Assembly: GCA_029246545.1 (NCBI GenBank)
Contig: JAQWMX010000013.1
Location: forward strand, 31,176-95,175
Source: Gammaproteobacteria bacterium
GTDB taxonomy: Bacteria; Pseudomonadota; Gammaproteobacteria; Pseudomonadales; Pseudohongiellaceae
Direction of reading: 5' to 3'
Length of the DNA stretch: 64,000 bases
Made by a program: the position numbers and the translations under genes. The notes under the pieces are model-generated. The model saw nothing but the letters and a program-made list of their open reading frames with translations, did no database searches and was not told the DNA's origin. Shown here one piece after another: positions 32,091 through 42,324 of this stretch (position 1 is the stretch's first letter; each line of letters begins with the position of its first letter).

Positions 32091-32120
32091 AAAAAAGGGC
32101 TTCAATTGAAGCCCTTTTTT
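32091..32120 (+). terminator. Rho-independent terminator after the DUF6152 gene
   Basis: The perfect palindrome GGGCTTCAATTGAAGCCC sits between A6 and T6. It closes the two-gene plus-strand unit. Its build is very similar to the fusA terminator. Confidence 0.92.
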
Positions 32121-32174
32121 ATTAATCAATAAGCAGCTTGCTAGGGTTTTACTTTTCAGGCTAGAGTTAGGCTG

Positions 32175-33092
32175 ATGTTTAACAAAACAATTTTCCGATT
32201 AAATATATTGTTCTGCAGCATTTGTATAGCTGCTTTATCTTCTGCTGCAAATTTCACCTACGATGGTGTTCACCGGCGTGATCCAATTAGTGAGGTGGAG
32301 CGAAATACAATTGAGGCAACCGGCGAGATATTTTGCAGATCTCCAATAACAAATGATTTAAAAGCTAGCACTGGATTCTTAATCGATTTGGGTCAAATCA
32401 GCGGGGATACTATATTGATCACATCAGGTCATAGCTTTCGTGAGATAAGTGATAATGAAAATCGCACTGATTGTAACTTCAAGCCTTATGGCTCTGAGCA
32501 AAGAATCCCACTAAACAACAATGTTACTGGAAATATTGTGCAGGAAAACCCTGCTGCATTCATTAAGAATGATTGGGGTGTGAGTATTTTGCCTCCTGAC
32601 ATAGGTGTTGCCAGAAACGCTATCCCAATTAGCAATAAAAGCCATGAAGAATTACATAATTTACTTCGAGCCGGTCTAGCCGAAATTAAATTCTATGGCG
32701 GGAATCAAATACCAGAACTAGGTGAAGCCCGAATACAAATTTCAGATAACTGCTCTATTTGGGAGGCAACGCCCAGAGCTATCTTAGGTGCAGGTCATTC
32801 TATTTATACAAATTGCGATTCAACCGGTTCAAGCTCTGGTGGAGCATTAGTTATAGAGTTAGATGACGGCTCGGTTGAAGCAATAGGTATAATGTTTGGT
32901 GCTATTCATACCGTTGCAACGGTTAATCGCATATTAGGAGATGACGCCTCAACGATGACAATTAAAGATGTTGAGCATGAGATTAATTTTATTCCCAGTC
33001 CAGAAACCATTATTAATATTGCTGTGCCCCTAATTCCGGATATGAGGGAGCAGGGTTTGAGCGATATTTTTGATGAATTTATGGGCTTATGA
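32175..33092 (+). CDS. Trypsin-like serine protease, exported
   Basis: This is a 305-residue protein with a signal peptide ending near residue 24. It carries a plausible chymotrypsin-fold triad: His86 in ITSGHSF, Asp133 in KNDWGVSIL and Ser221 in GSSSGGAL (the GDSGG-like oxyanion motif with Ser for Asp). Several cysteine pairs suggest disulphides. The usual TAAHC is altered to TSGHS, so activity is likely but not certain. It is alone between a terminator and the S10 promoter. Its target is unknown. Confidence 0.65.
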   Translation: MFNKTIFRLNILFCSICIAALSSAANFTYDGVHRRDPISEVERNTIEATGEIFCRSPITNDLKASTGFLIDLGQISGDTILITSGHSFREISDNENRTDCNFKPYGSEQRIPLNNNVTGNIVQENPAAFIKNDWGVSILPPDIGVARNAIPISNKSHEELHNLLRAGLAEIKFYGGNQIPELGEARIQISDNCSIWEATPRAILGAGHSIYTNCDSTGSSSGGALVIELDDGSVEAIGIMFGAIHTVATVNRILGDDASTMTIKDVEHEINFIPSPETIINIAVPLIPDMREQGLSDIFDEFMGL

Positions 33093-33154
33093 GCCTAATT
33101 TAGCCCAAATCCTCCAATAGCCTGAAAATATTCACTTTCAAGAGCATTCAGTGC

Positions 33155-33183
33155 TTGACAGTGCTATGCCGCATCCTTACAAT
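33155..33183 (+). promoter_or_regulatory. Strong sigma70 promoter of the S10 operon
   Basis: TTGACA (33155-33160) and TACAAT (33178-33183) are separated by exactly 17 bases. The start would be near 33190, giving a leader of about 83 bases. A hairpin using GTGGA/TCCAC lies in that leader (about 33201-33232). Confidence 0.85.
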
Positions 33184-33272
33184 TTGCGCTCTTTTTTCGT
33201 GGTGGAAAAGGGTCTTGCCTGCTTCTCCACTTAAAAATAGTTCTTTAACAATAAACAGGAGATGTTGGTCGC

Positions 33273-33584
33273 ATGCAGAACCAGCGAATCAGAATTCGGC
33301 TTAAAGCCTTTGATCATGGGCTTATTGATAAGTCCACTCAGGAAATAGTCGATACTGTAAAACGTACTGGCGCACAAGTGAAGGGACCTATTCCTTTGCC
33401 GACCCGTAAAGAGCGTTTCACTATATTAGTTTCGCCGCATGTTAATAAAGATGCACGTGACCAGTATGAAATTAGAACGCATAAACGTCTCTTGGATATT
33501 GTAGAGCCAACGGAAAAAACCGTTGATGCTTTGATGAAGCTAGATCTGGCTGCCGGTGTTGAAGTGCAAATCAGTCTAGGTTAG
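33273..33584 (+). CDS. rpsJ: 30S ribosomal protein S10
   Basis: S10 is a 30S head protein and, as NusE, partners NusB and NusG in antitermination. The 103-residue product includes the conserved GPIPLPT(R/K)KERFTIL and THKRLLDI segments. AGGAG lies 11 bases upstream. It is the first gene of the operon. An unusually long 180-base spacer separates it from rplC. Confidence 0.98.
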   Translation: MQNQRIRIRLKAFDHGLIDKSTQEIVDTVKRTGAQVKGPIPLPTRKERFTILVSPHVNKDARDQYEIRTHKRLLDIVEPTEKTVDALMKLDLAAGVEVQISLG

Positions 33585-33764
33585 TCAGAAGTTAAGATTA
33601 AAGTTAGAAAGTTTTAGTGGTAAGTGTCTGTTTTTCATAAGGCTGGCACTTTAAATACAACAAATAGTTATCCCTTGATTTTTAAAGGGATGCAAAACAT
33701 AACATGGTGTAATGCGTAAGCAGCCATAGTGGGTTAAAGCCCCATACACGATGAGGTTATTATA
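33585..33764 (+). promoter_or_regulatory. Structured 180-base rpsJ-rplC spacer
   Basis: The spacer contains a hairpin ATCCCTT/AAGGGAT (about 33670-33691), a possible ATGG/CCAT pairing (about 33704-33728) and a TGGG/CCCA stem just before the rplC ribosome site. S10-L3 spacers are normally short. No -35/-10 pair stands out. A role as a translational control site of the operon is inference. Confidence 0.35.
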
Positions 33765-34424
33765 ATGTCGATTGGTTTAGTCGGTCGAAAAAGCGGGATG
33801 ACTCGCATTTTCACCGAAACAGGGTCCTCTATACCCGTAACAGTTGTGGAAGTTCTTCCTAACCGAGTAACGCAGATTAAAACCGTAGAAATTGATGGCT
33901 ATAGTGCTATTCAAGTTACTGCTGGTTTGGTTAAGGCTTCGCATGTTTCTAAATCAGAAGCGGGTCACTTTGCTAAAGCAGGTGTCGATGCAGGTCATGG
34001 CCTTTGGGAATTCCGCGCTGAAGCTACAGAGTTATCTGAACAGGAAATTCTAGAAGGTTCTGAGCTTACCGTAGAAAAGTTTGAGGCTGGTCAGATGGTT
34101 GATGTGACTGGTACTTCAAAGGGTAAGGGCTTCCAAGGTGTTATCAAGCGTTATAACTTCGGCATGCAGGACGCAACTCACGGTAATTCACTTTCTCATA
34201 GAGCGCCAGGTTCAATCGGTCAATGCCAAACACCTGGTAGAGTATGGAAAGGTAAGAAAATGGCAGGCCATATGGGTAGTGCCAGAGTCACTACACAAGG
34301 GCTCGAGGTTGTAAGAGTTGATACTGAAAACAATCTACTATTGATCAAAGGTGCTGTACCGGGTGCAACCGGAGCAGATGTGATCATTTCTCCAGCAATC
34401 AAAGCTAAGTCTTTAAAGGGGTAA
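33765..34424 (+). CDS. rplC: 50S ribosomal protein L3
   Basis: L3 is an early assembly protein whose extended loop approaches the peptidyl transferase centre. The 219-residue product (E. coli 209) has the typical [16 protein letters not shown] start and the loop segment [23 protein letters not shown] lies eight bases before the ATG. rplD follows after three bases. Confidence 0.98.
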   Translation: MSIGLVGRKSGMTRIFTETGSSIPVTVVEVLPNRVTQIKTVEIDGYSAIQVTAGLVKASHVSKSEAGHFAKAGVDAGHGLWEFRAEATELSEQEILEGSELTVEKFEAGQMVDVTGTSKGKGFQGVIKRYNFGMQDATHGNSLSHRAPGSIGQCQTPGRVWKGKKMAGHMGSARVTTQGLEVVRVDTENNLLLIKGAVPGATGADVIISPAIKAKSLKG

Positions 34425-34427
34425 GCA

Positions 34428-35045
34428 ATGGATATTAATGTTGCAGCGCCCGGTAAGAAGACCGGCAAAAAAGTTTCAATTTCTGATGAGAGTTTCGCTA
34501 AAGAATATAACGAAAGCCTAGTTCATCAGGTAGTTGTGACCTATTTAGCAGGTGCTCGTCAGGGCTCTGTTAAGCAAAAGACACGATCTGAAGTTAATGG
34601 CGGTGGTAAAAAACCATGGCGTCAAAAAGGTACCGGTCGAGCTCGTGCAGGAACCTCAAGAGGTCCAATCTGGCGTTCCGGTGGTGTTACATTTGCCGCA
34701 AGACCTCAAGATCACTCAAAGAAAATTAATAAAAAAATGTATCGTGGCGCTCTTCGCTGCATCCTTTCAGAATTAATCCGACAAGAAAGACTCCTAATCG
34801 TAGACGATTTCACACTAGAAGATCACAAGACTAAAGGTTTAGTGCAAAAACTATCCGAGTTTGATTTGAAAGATGTGTTAATTGTTAGTGAAGAAATAGA
34901 TAAAAATTTATATCTGGCATCACGCAACCTTTATAAGGTCGACGTCCGTGATGCAGCAGCCGTTGATCCTGTCAGTTTAATCGAGTTTGATAAAGTGTTG
35001 ATGACATTGCCAGCACTGAAGAAAGTAGAGGGGATGCTGGCATGA
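34428..35045 (+). CDS. rplD: 50S ribosomal protein L4
   Basis: L4 lines the exit tunnel and in gammaproteobacteria is the autogenous regulator of the S10 operon. The 205-residue product contains the tunnel loop with [15 protein letters not shown]. Its last four bases overlap rplW (ATGA). Confidence 0.98.
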   Translation: MDINVAAPGKKTGKKVSISDESFAKEYNESLVHQVVVTYLAGARQGSVKQKTRSEVNGGGKKPWRQKGTGRARAGTSRGPIWRSGGVTFAARPQDHSKKINKKMYRGALRCILSELIRQERLLIVDDFTLEDHKTKGLVQKLSEFDLKDVLIVSEEIDKNLYLASRNLYKVDVRDAAAVDPVSLIEFDKVLMTLPALKKVEGMLA

Positions 35046-35341
35046 ATCAGGAACGCATACTAACCATTATTTATGGGCCGCATATTTCTGAAAAAACATC
35101 GATTATTTCTGAACAAAATAATCAAGTGACTTTCAGAGTGGCAAACGACGCAACTAAACCTGAAATTAAAGAAGCTGTAGAGAGTTTGTTTGATGTGCAA
35201 GTTAAAGATGTGCAGGTTTTAAATGTTAAAGGCAAAACCAAAAGATCAGCTCGTGGAAAAATCCGCAGCCGTTCAGATTGGAAGAAAGCCTATATTAGAT
35301 TAGAACAAGGTCAAGAAATTGATTTTGCTGAACTGGGTTAA
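35042..35341 (+). CDS. rplW: 50S ribosomal protein L23
   Basis: L23 sits at the tunnel exit and docks trigger factor and SRP. The 99-residue product has the GPHISEKTS start region and the basic loop [13 protein letters not shown]. It is coupled to rplD by a 4-base overlap. Confidence 0.97.
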   Translation: MNQERILTIIYGPHISEKTSIISEQNNQVTFRVANDATKPEIKEAVESLFDVQVKDVQVLNVKGKTKRSARGKIRSRSDWKKAYIRLEQGQEIDFAELG

Positions 35342-35357
35342 GGGGTAGGAGAAGATC

Positions 35358-36188
35358 ATGCCAGTTTTAAAGAGTAAACCTACTTCACCAGGACGCCGTT
35401 TTGTAGTTAGGGTCGTTAATCCTGACCTTCATAAAGGTCAGCCTTATGGGCCATTGCTTGAGAAGAAATCAAAGACTGGTGGACGAAATAATGCTGGACG
35501 TATTACAACGCGTCATATTGGTGGCGGACATAAGCAAAAATACCGAATTATAGATTTCAAACGCGATAAAGATGGTATCCCGGCTGTAATAGAGAGGCTT
35601 GAATATGATCCCAATCGTACTGCCAATATAGCATTACTTAGGTATGCAGACGGTGAGCGCAGATACATAATTGCGCCAGGTAAAGTAAGCGCTGGTGATG
35701 AGGTTATATCTGGAACAGGTGCGCCGATGAAGCCAGGAAATTGTCTGGCTTTGCGTGACATTCCTGTTGGTAGCACAGTTCATTGTATTGAATTGAAGCC
35801 TGGTAAAGGTGCTCAAATAGCTCGTAGTGCTGGCACATCAGTTCAATTGGTTGCTAGAGAAGGGCAGTATGCCACCTTGAGATTACGTTCAGGTGAAATG
35901 CGAAAAGTATTGTCAGATTGCAGAGCTGTATTAGGCGAAGTGTCAAATAGTGAGCATAGTTTGCGCTCATTAGGTAAAGCTGGTGCTAGACGCTGGCGAG
36001 GTGTTAGGCCGACTGTTCGTGGTGTTGCCATGAACCCGGTTGATCATCCGCATGGTGGTGGTGAAGGTAGAACTTCTGGTGGCCGTCATCCTGTTTCACC
36101 ATGGGGTACGCCAACTAAAGGTTATAAAACTAGAACTAACAAACGTACGAATAACATGATTGTTCGTCGTAGAAACGCTAATAGATAA
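35358..36188 (+). CDS. rplB: 50S ribosomal protein L2
   Basis: L2 is the large, highly conserved primary rRNA binder near the peptidyl transferase centre. The 276-residue product has the [13 protein letters not shown] loop with the conserved His, and the [12 protein letters not shown] segment. Length is normal (E. coli 273). Confidence 0.98.
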   Translation: MPVLKSKPTSPGRRFVVRVVNPDLHKGQPYGPLLEKKSKTGGRNNAGRITTRHIGGGHKQKYRIIDFKRDKDGIPAVIERLEYDPNRTANIALLRYADGERRYIIAPGKVSAGDEVISGTGAPMKPGNCLALRDIPVGSTVHCIELKPGKGAQIARSAGTSVQLVAREGQYATLRLRSGEMRKVLSDCRAVLGEVSNSEHSLRSLGKAGARRWRGVRPTVRGVAMNPVDHPHGGGEGRTSGGRHPVSPWGTPTKGYKTRTNKRTNNMIVRRRNANR

Positions 36189-36202
36189 GGGTAGGTAGAA
36201 CA

Positions 36203-36475
36203 GTGCCAAGATCGCTAAAGAAAGGGCCTTTTATTGATCTTCATTTATTGAAGAAAGTACAAGTTGCCGCTGATAAAAATGACAGAAGACCAATTAAAAC
36301 TTGGTCTAGACGCTCTATGGTTTCTCCAGAAATGTTGGGACTAACGATTGCTGTTCATAATGGTCGGCAGCATGTGCCAATTTTGATTTCTGAAGACATG
36401 GTTGGTCATAAGTTAGGAGAGTTTGTAGTAACTCGTACTTATCGTGGACACACTTCGGATAGAAAAGCGGATTAA
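36203..36475 (+). CDS. rpsS: 30S ribosomal protein S19
   Basis: S19 is a 30S head protein that forms a pair with S13 and contacts the A-site tRNA. The 90-residue product begins [11 protein letters not shown] and contains the HNGRQHVPI segment. The start codon is GTG, with only a weak ribosome site, so coupling to rplB (14-base gap) is likely. Confidence 0.97.
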   Translation: MPRSLKKGPFIDLHLLKKVQVAADKNDRRPIKTWSRRSMVSPEMLGLTIAVHNGRQHVPILISEDMVGHKLGEFVVTRTYRGHTSDRKAD

Positions 36476-36513
36476 GTATAAACATGATAATTAGTTTTGA
36501 GGCTTAGAAGATA

Positions 36514-36855
36514 ATGGAAGTAACAGCGAAACTAAAAGGTGCAAGCCTTTCAGCACAAAAAGCGCGACTGGTAGCAGACCAGATTCGTGGCCTTGGTGTT
36601 GAAGCCGCGCTGGAAATATTAACCTTTAGTCCTAGAAAAGGCGCTGAGGTTATTAAGAAAGTTTTGGATTCCGCCATAGCTAATGCTGAGCATAATGAAG
36701 GGCTAGACATTGATGAACTTCGAGTCAGTACTATTTATGTGGATGAAGGAACAACTTTAAAAAGAATTCGCCCTAGAGCTAAAGGCCGGGCAGATAGAAT
36801 ATTAAAACGCTATTGTCACATTACTGTAAAAGTTGCAGACGACAGCGCTAACTAG
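36514..36855 (+). CDS. rplV: 50S ribosomal protein L22
   Basis: L22 has a beta-hairpin that narrows the exit tunnel and is a site of macrolide-resistance changes. The 113-residue product contains the hairpin [18 protein letters not shown] in intact form. It lies between S19 and S3 as usual. Confidence 0.97.
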   Translation: MEVTAKLKGASLSAQKARLVADQIRGLGVEAALEILTFSPRKGAEVIKKVLDSAIANAEHNEGLDIDELRVSTIYVDEGTTLKRIRPRAKGRADRILKRYCHITVKVADDSAN

Positions 36856-36879
36856 GTTAACTGGAGAGAAGGGGCAAAC

Positions 36880-37545
36880 ATGGGGCAGAAAGTAAACCCA
36901 ACAGGTATAAGACTCGGTATTGTTAAAAAACATACTTCAGTCTGGTATGCCAGTGGTAAAGATTATGCAGATCATTTGTTGCAGGATATGGAAATTCGCG
37001 ACATGTTGAAAAAGAAACTGGTTGCAGCTTCAGTTTCACGTGTCGAGATTGAACGTCCGGCTCAAACTGCAAGAATTACTATTTACACAGCCCGCCCCGG
37101 TATTGTAATTGGTAAAAAAGGTGAAGATGTTGAGAAATTAAGGTCAGAACTTACAGCAAAAATGGGTGTGCCAGTACACATAAATATTGAAGAAATTCGC
37201 AAGCCGGATTTAGATGCACAGTTAGTAGCCGATAATGTTGCTCAACAATTAGAGCGTCGTGTGATGTTTCGTCGCGCAATGAAACGTGTTATGCAAAATG
37301 CAAAGCGTCAAGGTGCAGAAGGTATCAAGGTGCAGGTAAGTGGTCGTTTAGGTGGAGCTGAAATCGCTCGTTCTGAACGCTATCACGAAGGCCGCGTGCC
37401 TTTGCATACTTTACGCGCTGACATTGATTATGCCACTAGTGAGGCTTTAACCACTTACGGAATTATCGGTGTGAAAGTTTGGATATTTAAAGGTGAAGTT
37501 TTTAGCTTTGCTGAAGAACCTGAAGTTGTAGTAGAGACCAAATAA
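36880..37545 (+). CDS. rpsC: 30S ribosomal protein S3
   Basis: S3 forms the mRNA entry pore and helicase site with S4 and S5. The 221-residue product has the [13 protein letters not shown] start, a KH-type loop [15 protein letters not shown] and the C-terminal [12 protein letters not shown] segment. Confidence 0.98.
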   Translation: MGQKVNPTGIRLGIVKKHTSVWYASGKDYADHLLQDMEIRDMLKKKLVAASVSRVEIERPAQTARITIYTARPGIVIGKKGEDVEKLRSELTAKMGVPVHINIEEIRKPDLDAQLVADNVAQQLERRVMFRRAMKRVMQNAKRQGAEGIKVQVSGRLGGAEIARSERYHEGRVPLHTLRADIDYATSEALTTYGIIGVKVWIFKGEVFSFAEEPEVVVETK

Positions 37546-37595
37546 ACAATAAACGGCTTTAGAAAGAAAAGAATTGAGTAAGAGGTAGGCGAGAG

Positions 37596-38009
37596 ATGTT
37601 ACAACCAAAGCGAACAAAATTCCGCAAGCAGATGAAAGGCCGTAATCGTGGTCTTGCTCATCGCGGTAGCTCCGTGAGTTTTGGCGAATATGGTCTTAAA
37701 GCAATTGGCCGTGGTCGTTTAACAGCTCGTCAGATTGAGTCAGCACGTCGTGCATTAACTCGACATGTGAAACGTGGCGGTAAAATCTGGATTCGCGTAT
37801 TTCCAGACAAGCCAATTACCAAGAAGCCTTTAGAAGTTCGTCAAGGTAAAGGTAAAGGTAGTGTTGAATACTGGGTAGCTCAGATTCAGCCAGGTAAAAT
37901 GTTATTCGAAATGGAAGGTGTGACCGAAGAATTAGCTATAGAAGCATTTGCTTTGGCAGCTGCAAAATTACCGTTCGAAACCAAATTTGCTAAAAGGGTG
38001 GTGATGTAA
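37596..38009 (+). CDS. rplP: 50S ribosomal protein L16
   Basis: L16 contacts the A- and P-site tRNA elbows on the 50S subunit. The 137-residue product has the [12 protein letters not shown] start and the [19 protein letters not shown] segment. Its stop overlaps the rpmC ATG by one base (TAATG). Confidence 0.98.
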   Translation: MLQPKRTKFRKQMKGRNRGLAHRGSSVSFGEYGLKAIGRGRLTARQIESARRALTRHVKRGGKIWIRVFPDKPITKKPLEVRQGKGKGSVEYWVAQIQPGKMLFEMEGVTEELAIEAFALAAAKLPFETKFAKRVVM

Positions 38010-38209
38010 TGGCCGGTTTAGATACGACAGAACTTAGAGAAAAATCTGTTGATGAACTTAACGAGATTTTACTAGGCTTATTACGTGATCAGTTTAATCA
38101 CAGAATGCAAAAATCGACTGGTCAGTTGAACCAGACTCATTTGCTGCCTGTAGTGAGAAAAGATATTGCCAGAGTTAAAACTCTGATTACTGAAAAAGCA
38201 GGTTCTTAA
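38009..38209 (+). CDS. rpmC: 50S ribosomal protein L29
   Basis: L29 is a two-helix protein next to the tunnel exit. The 66-residue product has the typical [26 protein letters not shown] pattern in shortened form and the [16 protein letters not shown]-terminal helix. Confidence 0.95.
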   Translation: MAGLDTTELREKSVDELNEILLGLLRDQFNHRMQKSTGQLNQTHLLPVVRKDIARVKTLITEKAGS

Positions 38210-38212
38210 AAG

Positions 38213-38503
38213 ATGTCAGAAACTAAATCAACAGAAAATACATCAGTAGAAAAAAGTGCGCGTACAGCTACGGGTAGAGTAGTTAGTAACAAGATGGATA
38301 AAACAGTTACTGTCTTGGTTGAAAGGCGTGTAAAGCATCCAGTTTATGGGAAATATGTGACTAAGTCTTCAAAGTTGCATGCACATGATGAAAGTAATGA
38401 GTGTATGCCAGGTGATGCAGTGACTATAAAAGAAGTAAGACCTATTTCTAAAATGAAAACTTGGGCATTAGTTTCTGTTGACGAGAAAGCAGTACAAGTT
38501 TAA
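38213..38503 (+). CDS. rpsQ: 30S ribosomal protein S17
   Basis: S17 is an OB-fold 30S body protein. The 96-residue product has the [18 protein letters not shown] core and the [15 protein letters not shown] segment. It is about 12 residues longer than E. coli S17 because of a polar Ser/Thr/Glu-rich N-terminal extension. Confidence 0.97.
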   Translation: MSETKSTENTSVEKSARTATGRVVSNKMDKTVTVLVERRVKHPVYGKYVTKSSKLHAHDESNECMPGDAVTIKEVRPISKMKTWALVSVDEKAVQV

Positions 38504-38549
38504 GTAACAAAAGTATTAATAGCAGGATTGAGAGGCGCGGAGAAATTAG

Positions 38550-38918
38550 ATGATTCAAACACAATCTTATTTAGATGTGGCAGATAACAGTGGTGCAAGA
38601 CGTGTCATGTGCATCAAGGTGTTGGGCGGTTCTCATAGACGTTATGCCAGAGTGGGTGATGTTATAAAAGTTACTGTGAAAGAAGCTATTCCACGTGGAA
38701 AGGTAAAGAAAGGTCAAGTATTAAGTGCCTTAGTGGTTCGTACCAGGAGTGGCGTTAGACGACAGGATGGCTCATTGATCAAATTTGATGACAATGCAGC
38801 AATTTTATTGAATGCCCAGGATGCACCGATTGGTACCCGTGTATTCGGCCCAGTAACTCGTGAATTACGAAATGAGAAATTTATGAAAATAATTTCTCTA
38901 GCACCTGAAGTTTTATAG
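38550..38918 (+). CDS. rplN: 50S ribosomal protein L14
   Basis: L14 forms intersubunit bridges and is the docking site of the silencing factor RsfS. The 122-residue product starts [18 protein letters not shown] and contains [20 protein letters not shown]. Length is identical to the usual 122-123. It opens the spc gene set. Confidence 0.98.
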   Translation: MIQTQSYLDVADNSGARRVMCIKVLGGSHRRYARVGDVIKVTVKEAIPRGKVKKGQVLSALVVRTRSGVRRQDGSLIKFDDNAAILLNAQDAPIGTRVFGPVTRELRNEKFMKIISLAPEVL

Positions 38919-38951
38919 AAAGAATTTAAGTTAGAGGTTGAGAACAGGTTA

Positions 38952-39266
38952 ATGCTAAAGCTGAAAAGAGATGATGAAGTGATCGTGATTGCTGGCCGTG
39001 ATAAAGGCAAGCGTGGCAAGGTTACTCGCGTGTTAGATAATGGCCGTTTAATTATCTCTGGAATTAATATGATTAAACGTCATACACGCCCGAATCCGAA
39101 TGCCGGTCAACAGGGTGGTATTGTTGAAAAAGAAGCAGGTATTCAGATTTCAAACATTGCCATATTTAATCCGAAATCAGAAAAAGCAGATCGTGTTGGT
39201 TTTAAAGTTGAAGAAGACGGCACGAAAGTTCGCATATTTAAATCAGACAGTTCGCTGGTTGATTAA
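38952..39266 (+). CDS. rplX: 50S ribosomal protein L24
   Basis: L24 initiates 50S assembly. The 104-residue product carries the N-terminal KOW motif ([17 protein letters not shown]) and the [15 protein letters not shown] segment. Order and length are standard. Confidence 0.97.
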   Translation: MLKLKRDDEVIVIAGRDKGKRGKVTRVLDNGRLIISGINMIKRHTRPNPNAGQQGGIVEKEAGIQISNIAIFNPKSEKADRVGFKVEEDGTKVRIFKSDSSLVD

Positions 39267-39294
39267 CAGATAGCAAGTTTAGTGAGATAAAGAG

Positions 39295-39855
39295 ATGGCT
39301 CGATTAAGAGATTTATATAGAAACGAAGTGGTGCCAGCATTGACTGAGCAGTTCGCCTATAAAAACCCTATGGAAGTACCAAAAGTTACTAAAGTGGTAC
39401 TGAATATGGGTAATGGTGACTTTGGTGATAAGAAAGTATTGGAAAATGCTTTAAATGATTTGACTCAAATCACCGGGCAGAAACCTATCGTCATTAATGC
39501 ACGTAAATCTGTTGCGGGTTTTAAAGTTCGTGAAGGTTGGCCAGTTGGTGCCAAAGTAACACTGCGTGGTGTTCGCATGTATGAGTTTTTAGATCGCCTG
39601 GTTAGCATTGCTATTCCACGTATTCGTGATTTCCGTGGTCTTAACCCGAAATCATTTGATGGGCGCGGTAACTTTGCATTGGGTGTAACTGAACAAATTA
39701 TTTTCCCTGAAATTGATTACGACAAGATTGATACCTTGAGAGGTATGGATATTACGATTACCACAACAGCTAGAACTGATGATGAAGGCAGAGCCTTATT
39801 ACGAGAATTACAGTTCCCACTTAAAGGCGGCGAAACGGCCGCTGAGCAAGTATAA
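39295..39855 (+). CDS. rplE: 50S ribosomal protein L5
   Basis: L5 binds 5S rRNA and contacts the P-site tRNA. The 186-residue product contains VNMGNGD-like and [27 protein letters not shown] segments. It is a few residues longer than E. coli L5 (179) because of a short C-terminal extension ending AAEQV. Confidence 0.98.
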   Translation: MARLRDLYRNEVVPALTEQFAYKNPMEVPKVTKVVLNMGNGDFGDKKVLENALNDLTQITGQKPIVINARKSVAGFKVREGWPVGAKVTLRGVRMYEFLDRLVSIAIPRIRDFRGLNPKSFDGRGNFALGVTEQIIFPEIDYDKIDTLRGMDITITTTARTDDEGRALLRELQFPLKGGETAAEQV

Positions 39856-39882
39856 GCGATAAAAGCAGAGGATAGTTTAAAG

Positions 39883-40188
39883 ATGGCTAAAGCATCAATG
39901 ATCGCAAGAGAAAATAAACGAACCAAGCTCACAGCTCGTTATGCTGAAAAGCGTGCTGGATTGAAAGCAACAATCGTTAGCACGACTGCTTCTGATGAAG
40001 AGAAATGGGAAGCTCAGATTAAGCTACAAAAATTACCACGTGATGCTAGCCCTGTGAGGCAGGTGCGCCGTTGCCAAATTACCGGACGTCCACATGGTGT
40101 ATATAGAAAATTTAAGATGTGTAGAAATAAAATACGTGAAGCTGCAATGCGTGGTGATCTGCCAGGTTTAACTAAGGCAAGCTGGTAG
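39883..40188 (+). CDS. rpsN: 30S ribosomal protein S14
   Basis: S14 is a late 30S head assembly protein. The 101-residue product is the long, zinc-free type: the C-terminal [23 protein letters not shown] has only two cysteines. The gene is in the standard L5-S14-S8 order. Confidence 0.97.
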   Translation: MAKASMIARENKRTKLTARYAEKRAGLKATIVSTTASDEEKWEAQIKLQKLPRDASPVRQVRRCQITGRPHGVYRKFKMCRNKIREAAMRGDLPGLTKASW

Positions 40189-40219
40189 TTGCTAAGGCGA
40201 TAGTAGGAGAGATAAAAAC

Positions 40220-40615
40220 ATGAGTATGTCTGATCCAATAGCGGACCTTCTGACCAGAGTCAGAAATGCCCAGTTAGTACAAAAAGAAAGCGTTGAATGT
40301 CCTGCTTCAAAAATTAAGCTGGCAATTCTTGATGTGCTAAAACAAGAAGGTTATATAAACGGCTATCAGGTGAGTGAAGATCTTGTTAAGCCTGTAGTAA
40401 CGGTTGATCTTAAATATTTTAAAGGCAAAGCTGTTATTGAAGAATTACACAGAGGTAGTCGACCTGGACTGCGTAATTATGTTGCAAATGAAAATTTGCC
40501 AGAAGTGCGAGCTGGGTTAGGCGTAGCAATAGTGTCTACCAATAAAGGTGTGATGACAGGTAAAGCTGCTAGTCAGGCTGGTATTGGCGGCGAAGTTCTT
40601 TGTACTGTTTTTTAA
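40220..40615 (+). CDS. rpsH: 30S ribosomal protein S8
   Basis: S8 is a primary 16S binder and, in E. coli, the translational repressor of the spc operon at the L5 start region. The 131-residue product starts [18 protein letters not shown] and ends with the [14 protein letters not shown] and GGEVLCTVF segments. Confidence 0.98.
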   Translation: MSMSDPIADLLTRVRNAQLVQKESVECPASKIKLAILDVLKQEGYINGYQVSEDLVKPVVTVDLKYFKGKAVIEELHRGSRPGLRNYVANENLPEVRAGLGVAIVSTNKGVMTGKAASQAGIGGEVLCTVF

Positions 40616-40649
40616 TTTTATAGATTTGATGATTTAAAAGAGCAAGATT

Positions 40650-41177
40650 ATGTCCAGAATAGCGAACAGTCCAGTAGATTTACCAAGCGGTGTAGAAGCC
40701 AATATAGCTAATGGTTTGATATCCCTTAAAGGTAGTCAGGGCACACTTGAACTCAGTATGCATGAGCAAGTTGACATTGTTAATGAAGATAACCAGTTGA
40801 AGCTGAAAGCTAAAAATAAGAACTCTGTAGCAATTACTGGAACTTTCCGTTCACTTGTTAACAATATGGTTATAGGTGTCAGTAAGGGTTATGAGAAAAA
40901 ACTGACATTGATTGGTGTTGGGTATCGTGCAAAAGCTCAAGGTAAAATCTTAAATTTGATCGTCGGATATTCTCACCCGATTGATTACAGTTTGCCAGAG
41001 GGTGTAACAGCAGAAACACCAAGTCAGACTGAAATAATTATTAAAGGCGCTGACAAACAACTTGTTGGTCAAGTTGCCGCTGAAATTAGAGAATTTAGAC
41101 CACCTGAGCCATATAAAGGTAAAGGTATTCGTTACACAGATGAATATGTCTATCGTAAAGAAGCTAAGAAGAAATAA
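40650..41177 (+). CDS. rplF: 50S ribosomal protein L6
   Basis: L6 lies near the factor-binding site. The 175-residue product has two duplicated alpha/beta domains and the C-terminal signature FRPPEPYKGKGIRYTDEYV. Standard length and order. Confidence 0.98.
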   Translation: MSRIANSPVDLPSGVEANIANGLISLKGSQGTLELSMHEQVDIVNEDNQLKLKAKNKNSVAITGTFRSLVNNMVIGVSKGYEKKLTLIGVGYRAKAQGKILNLIVGYSHPIDYSLPEGVTAETPSQTEIIIKGADKQLVGQVAAEIREFRPPEPYKGKGIRYTDEYVYRKEAKKK

Positions 41178-41215
41178 GAGTAGCTAGAAGCTAATATTGA
41201 GGCAATAGAAGAGCA

Positions 41216-41551
41216 ATGAACGACAAGAAAAAATCACGTTTACGTCGGGCAAAAAGAGCACGGGCTAAAATCAGCGAATTACGTGTTAATAGGCTGAGTG
41301 TTTATCGTAGTCCACGGCATATCTATGCGCAGATTATTTCTCCGGATAACCAGATTCTGGCAACTGCTACTTCCCTAGGTGCTAAGAAAACTGGAAATGT
41401 TGAGTCTGCTGTTGAAATTGGTAAGCAGATTGCTGAAAAAGCAAAAACTGCTGGTGTAACTAAGGTTGCTTTTGACCGCAGTGGTTACCGGTACCATGGC
41501 AGAGTTAAAGCGTTAGCTGATGCGGCGCGTGAAGGCGGACTGGAGTTTTAG
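41216..41551 (+). CDS. rplR: 50S ribosomal protein L18
   Basis: L18 binds 5S rRNA together with L5. The 111-residue product has the basic N terminus and the [30 protein letters not shown] C-terminal region. It lies three bases before rpsE. Confidence 0.96.
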   Translation: MNDKKKSRLRRAKRARAKISELRVNRLSVYRSPRHIYAQIISPDNQILATATSLGAKKTGNVESAVEIGKQIAEKAKTAGVTKVAFDRSGYRYHGRVKALADAAREGGLEF

Positions 41552-41554
41552 AAT

Positions 41555-42064
41555 ATGGCATATACAAACGATCAAAATAAAAACGATGAAGGCCTGCAAG
41601 AAAAGCTTATTCAGGTTAACCGTGTAGCAAAAGTTGTTAAAGGTGGCCGTATTTTTGGTTTCACTGCTTTGACAGCTGTCGGCGACGGTAATGGAAAAGT
41701 TGGCTTTGGACGTGGTAAAGCCCGTGAAGTGCCATTAGCAATCCAAAAAGCTATGGAAGCAGCTCGCCGAAATATGATTTCTGTAAAACTGGATGGTGGC
41801 ACTTTGCAATATCCGGTTAAAGCTCGTCATGGCGCTTCAAATGTATACATGCAGCCTGCATCTGAAGGTACTGGGGTAATTGCCGGTGGTGCAATGCGTG
41901 CAATTCTAGAACTTGCTGGCGTACATAATGTGTTAGCCAAATGTTATGGCTCTACTAATCCAGTAAATGTAGTTCGTGCTACTTTCAAAGGTTTACAGCA
42001 TATGCGTGCCCCTGAAGAAATAGCAGCGAAACGTGGCAAGAAAATTGAAGAGATAGTGGGCTAA
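41555..42064 (+). CDS. rpsE: 30S ribosomal protein S5
   Basis: S5 is at the mRNA entry site and affects accuracy; the spectinomycin loop is in its N-terminal domain. The 169-residue product shows [23 protein letters not shown] and [14 protein letters not shown] segments with no visible deletion in that loop. Confidence 0.98.
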   Translation: MAYTNDQNKNDEGLQEKLIQVNRVAKVVKGGRIFGFTALTAVGDGNGKVGFGRGKAREVPLAIQKAMEAARRNMISVKLDGGTLQYPVKARHGASNVYMQPASEGTGVIAGGAMRAILELAGVHNVLAKCYGSTNPVNVVRATFKGLQHMRAPEEIAAKRGKKIEEIVG

Positions 42065-42136
42065 AAATAGTTGGTTGAGACCAAGAACTAAGAAAACGTA
42101 CAAACCAACACAAAAGATAAGAACAGGTAAGTAGTG

Positions 42137-42322
42137 ATGGCAACAAAAACAGTAAAAGTGACTTTAGTTAAAAGCCCAATTGGTGCTTTGCCTAAGCACA
42201 AGGCTTGTGTAACAGGTCTAGGCTTGCGTCGTATTCGTCACCAAGTTGAAGTTGAAGATACTGCTTCTGTTCGTGGCATGATTAATAAAATCCGTCACCT
42301 GCTTCTGGTGGAGGGAGAGTAG
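42137..42322 (+). CDS. rpmD: 50S ribosomal protein L30
   Basis: L30 is a small ferredoxin-like 50S protein, 61 residues from the ATG at 42137. A GTG directly upstream in frame is less likely because AGGT lies eight bases before the ATG. The [15 protein letters not shown] and LGLRRIRH segments are diagnostic. The 72-base gap before it is a little wide for this operon. Confidence 0.96.
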   Translation: MATKTVKVTLVKSPIGALPKHKACVTGLGLRRIRHQVEVEDTASVRGMINKIRHLLLVEGE

Positions 42323-42324
42323 TA

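Noticed and set aside
28051..33092. A second tuf gene after fusA
   Set aside because: No GTPase motifs are present in this interval on either strand; only the PQQ, unknown, DUF6152 and protease genes are found.
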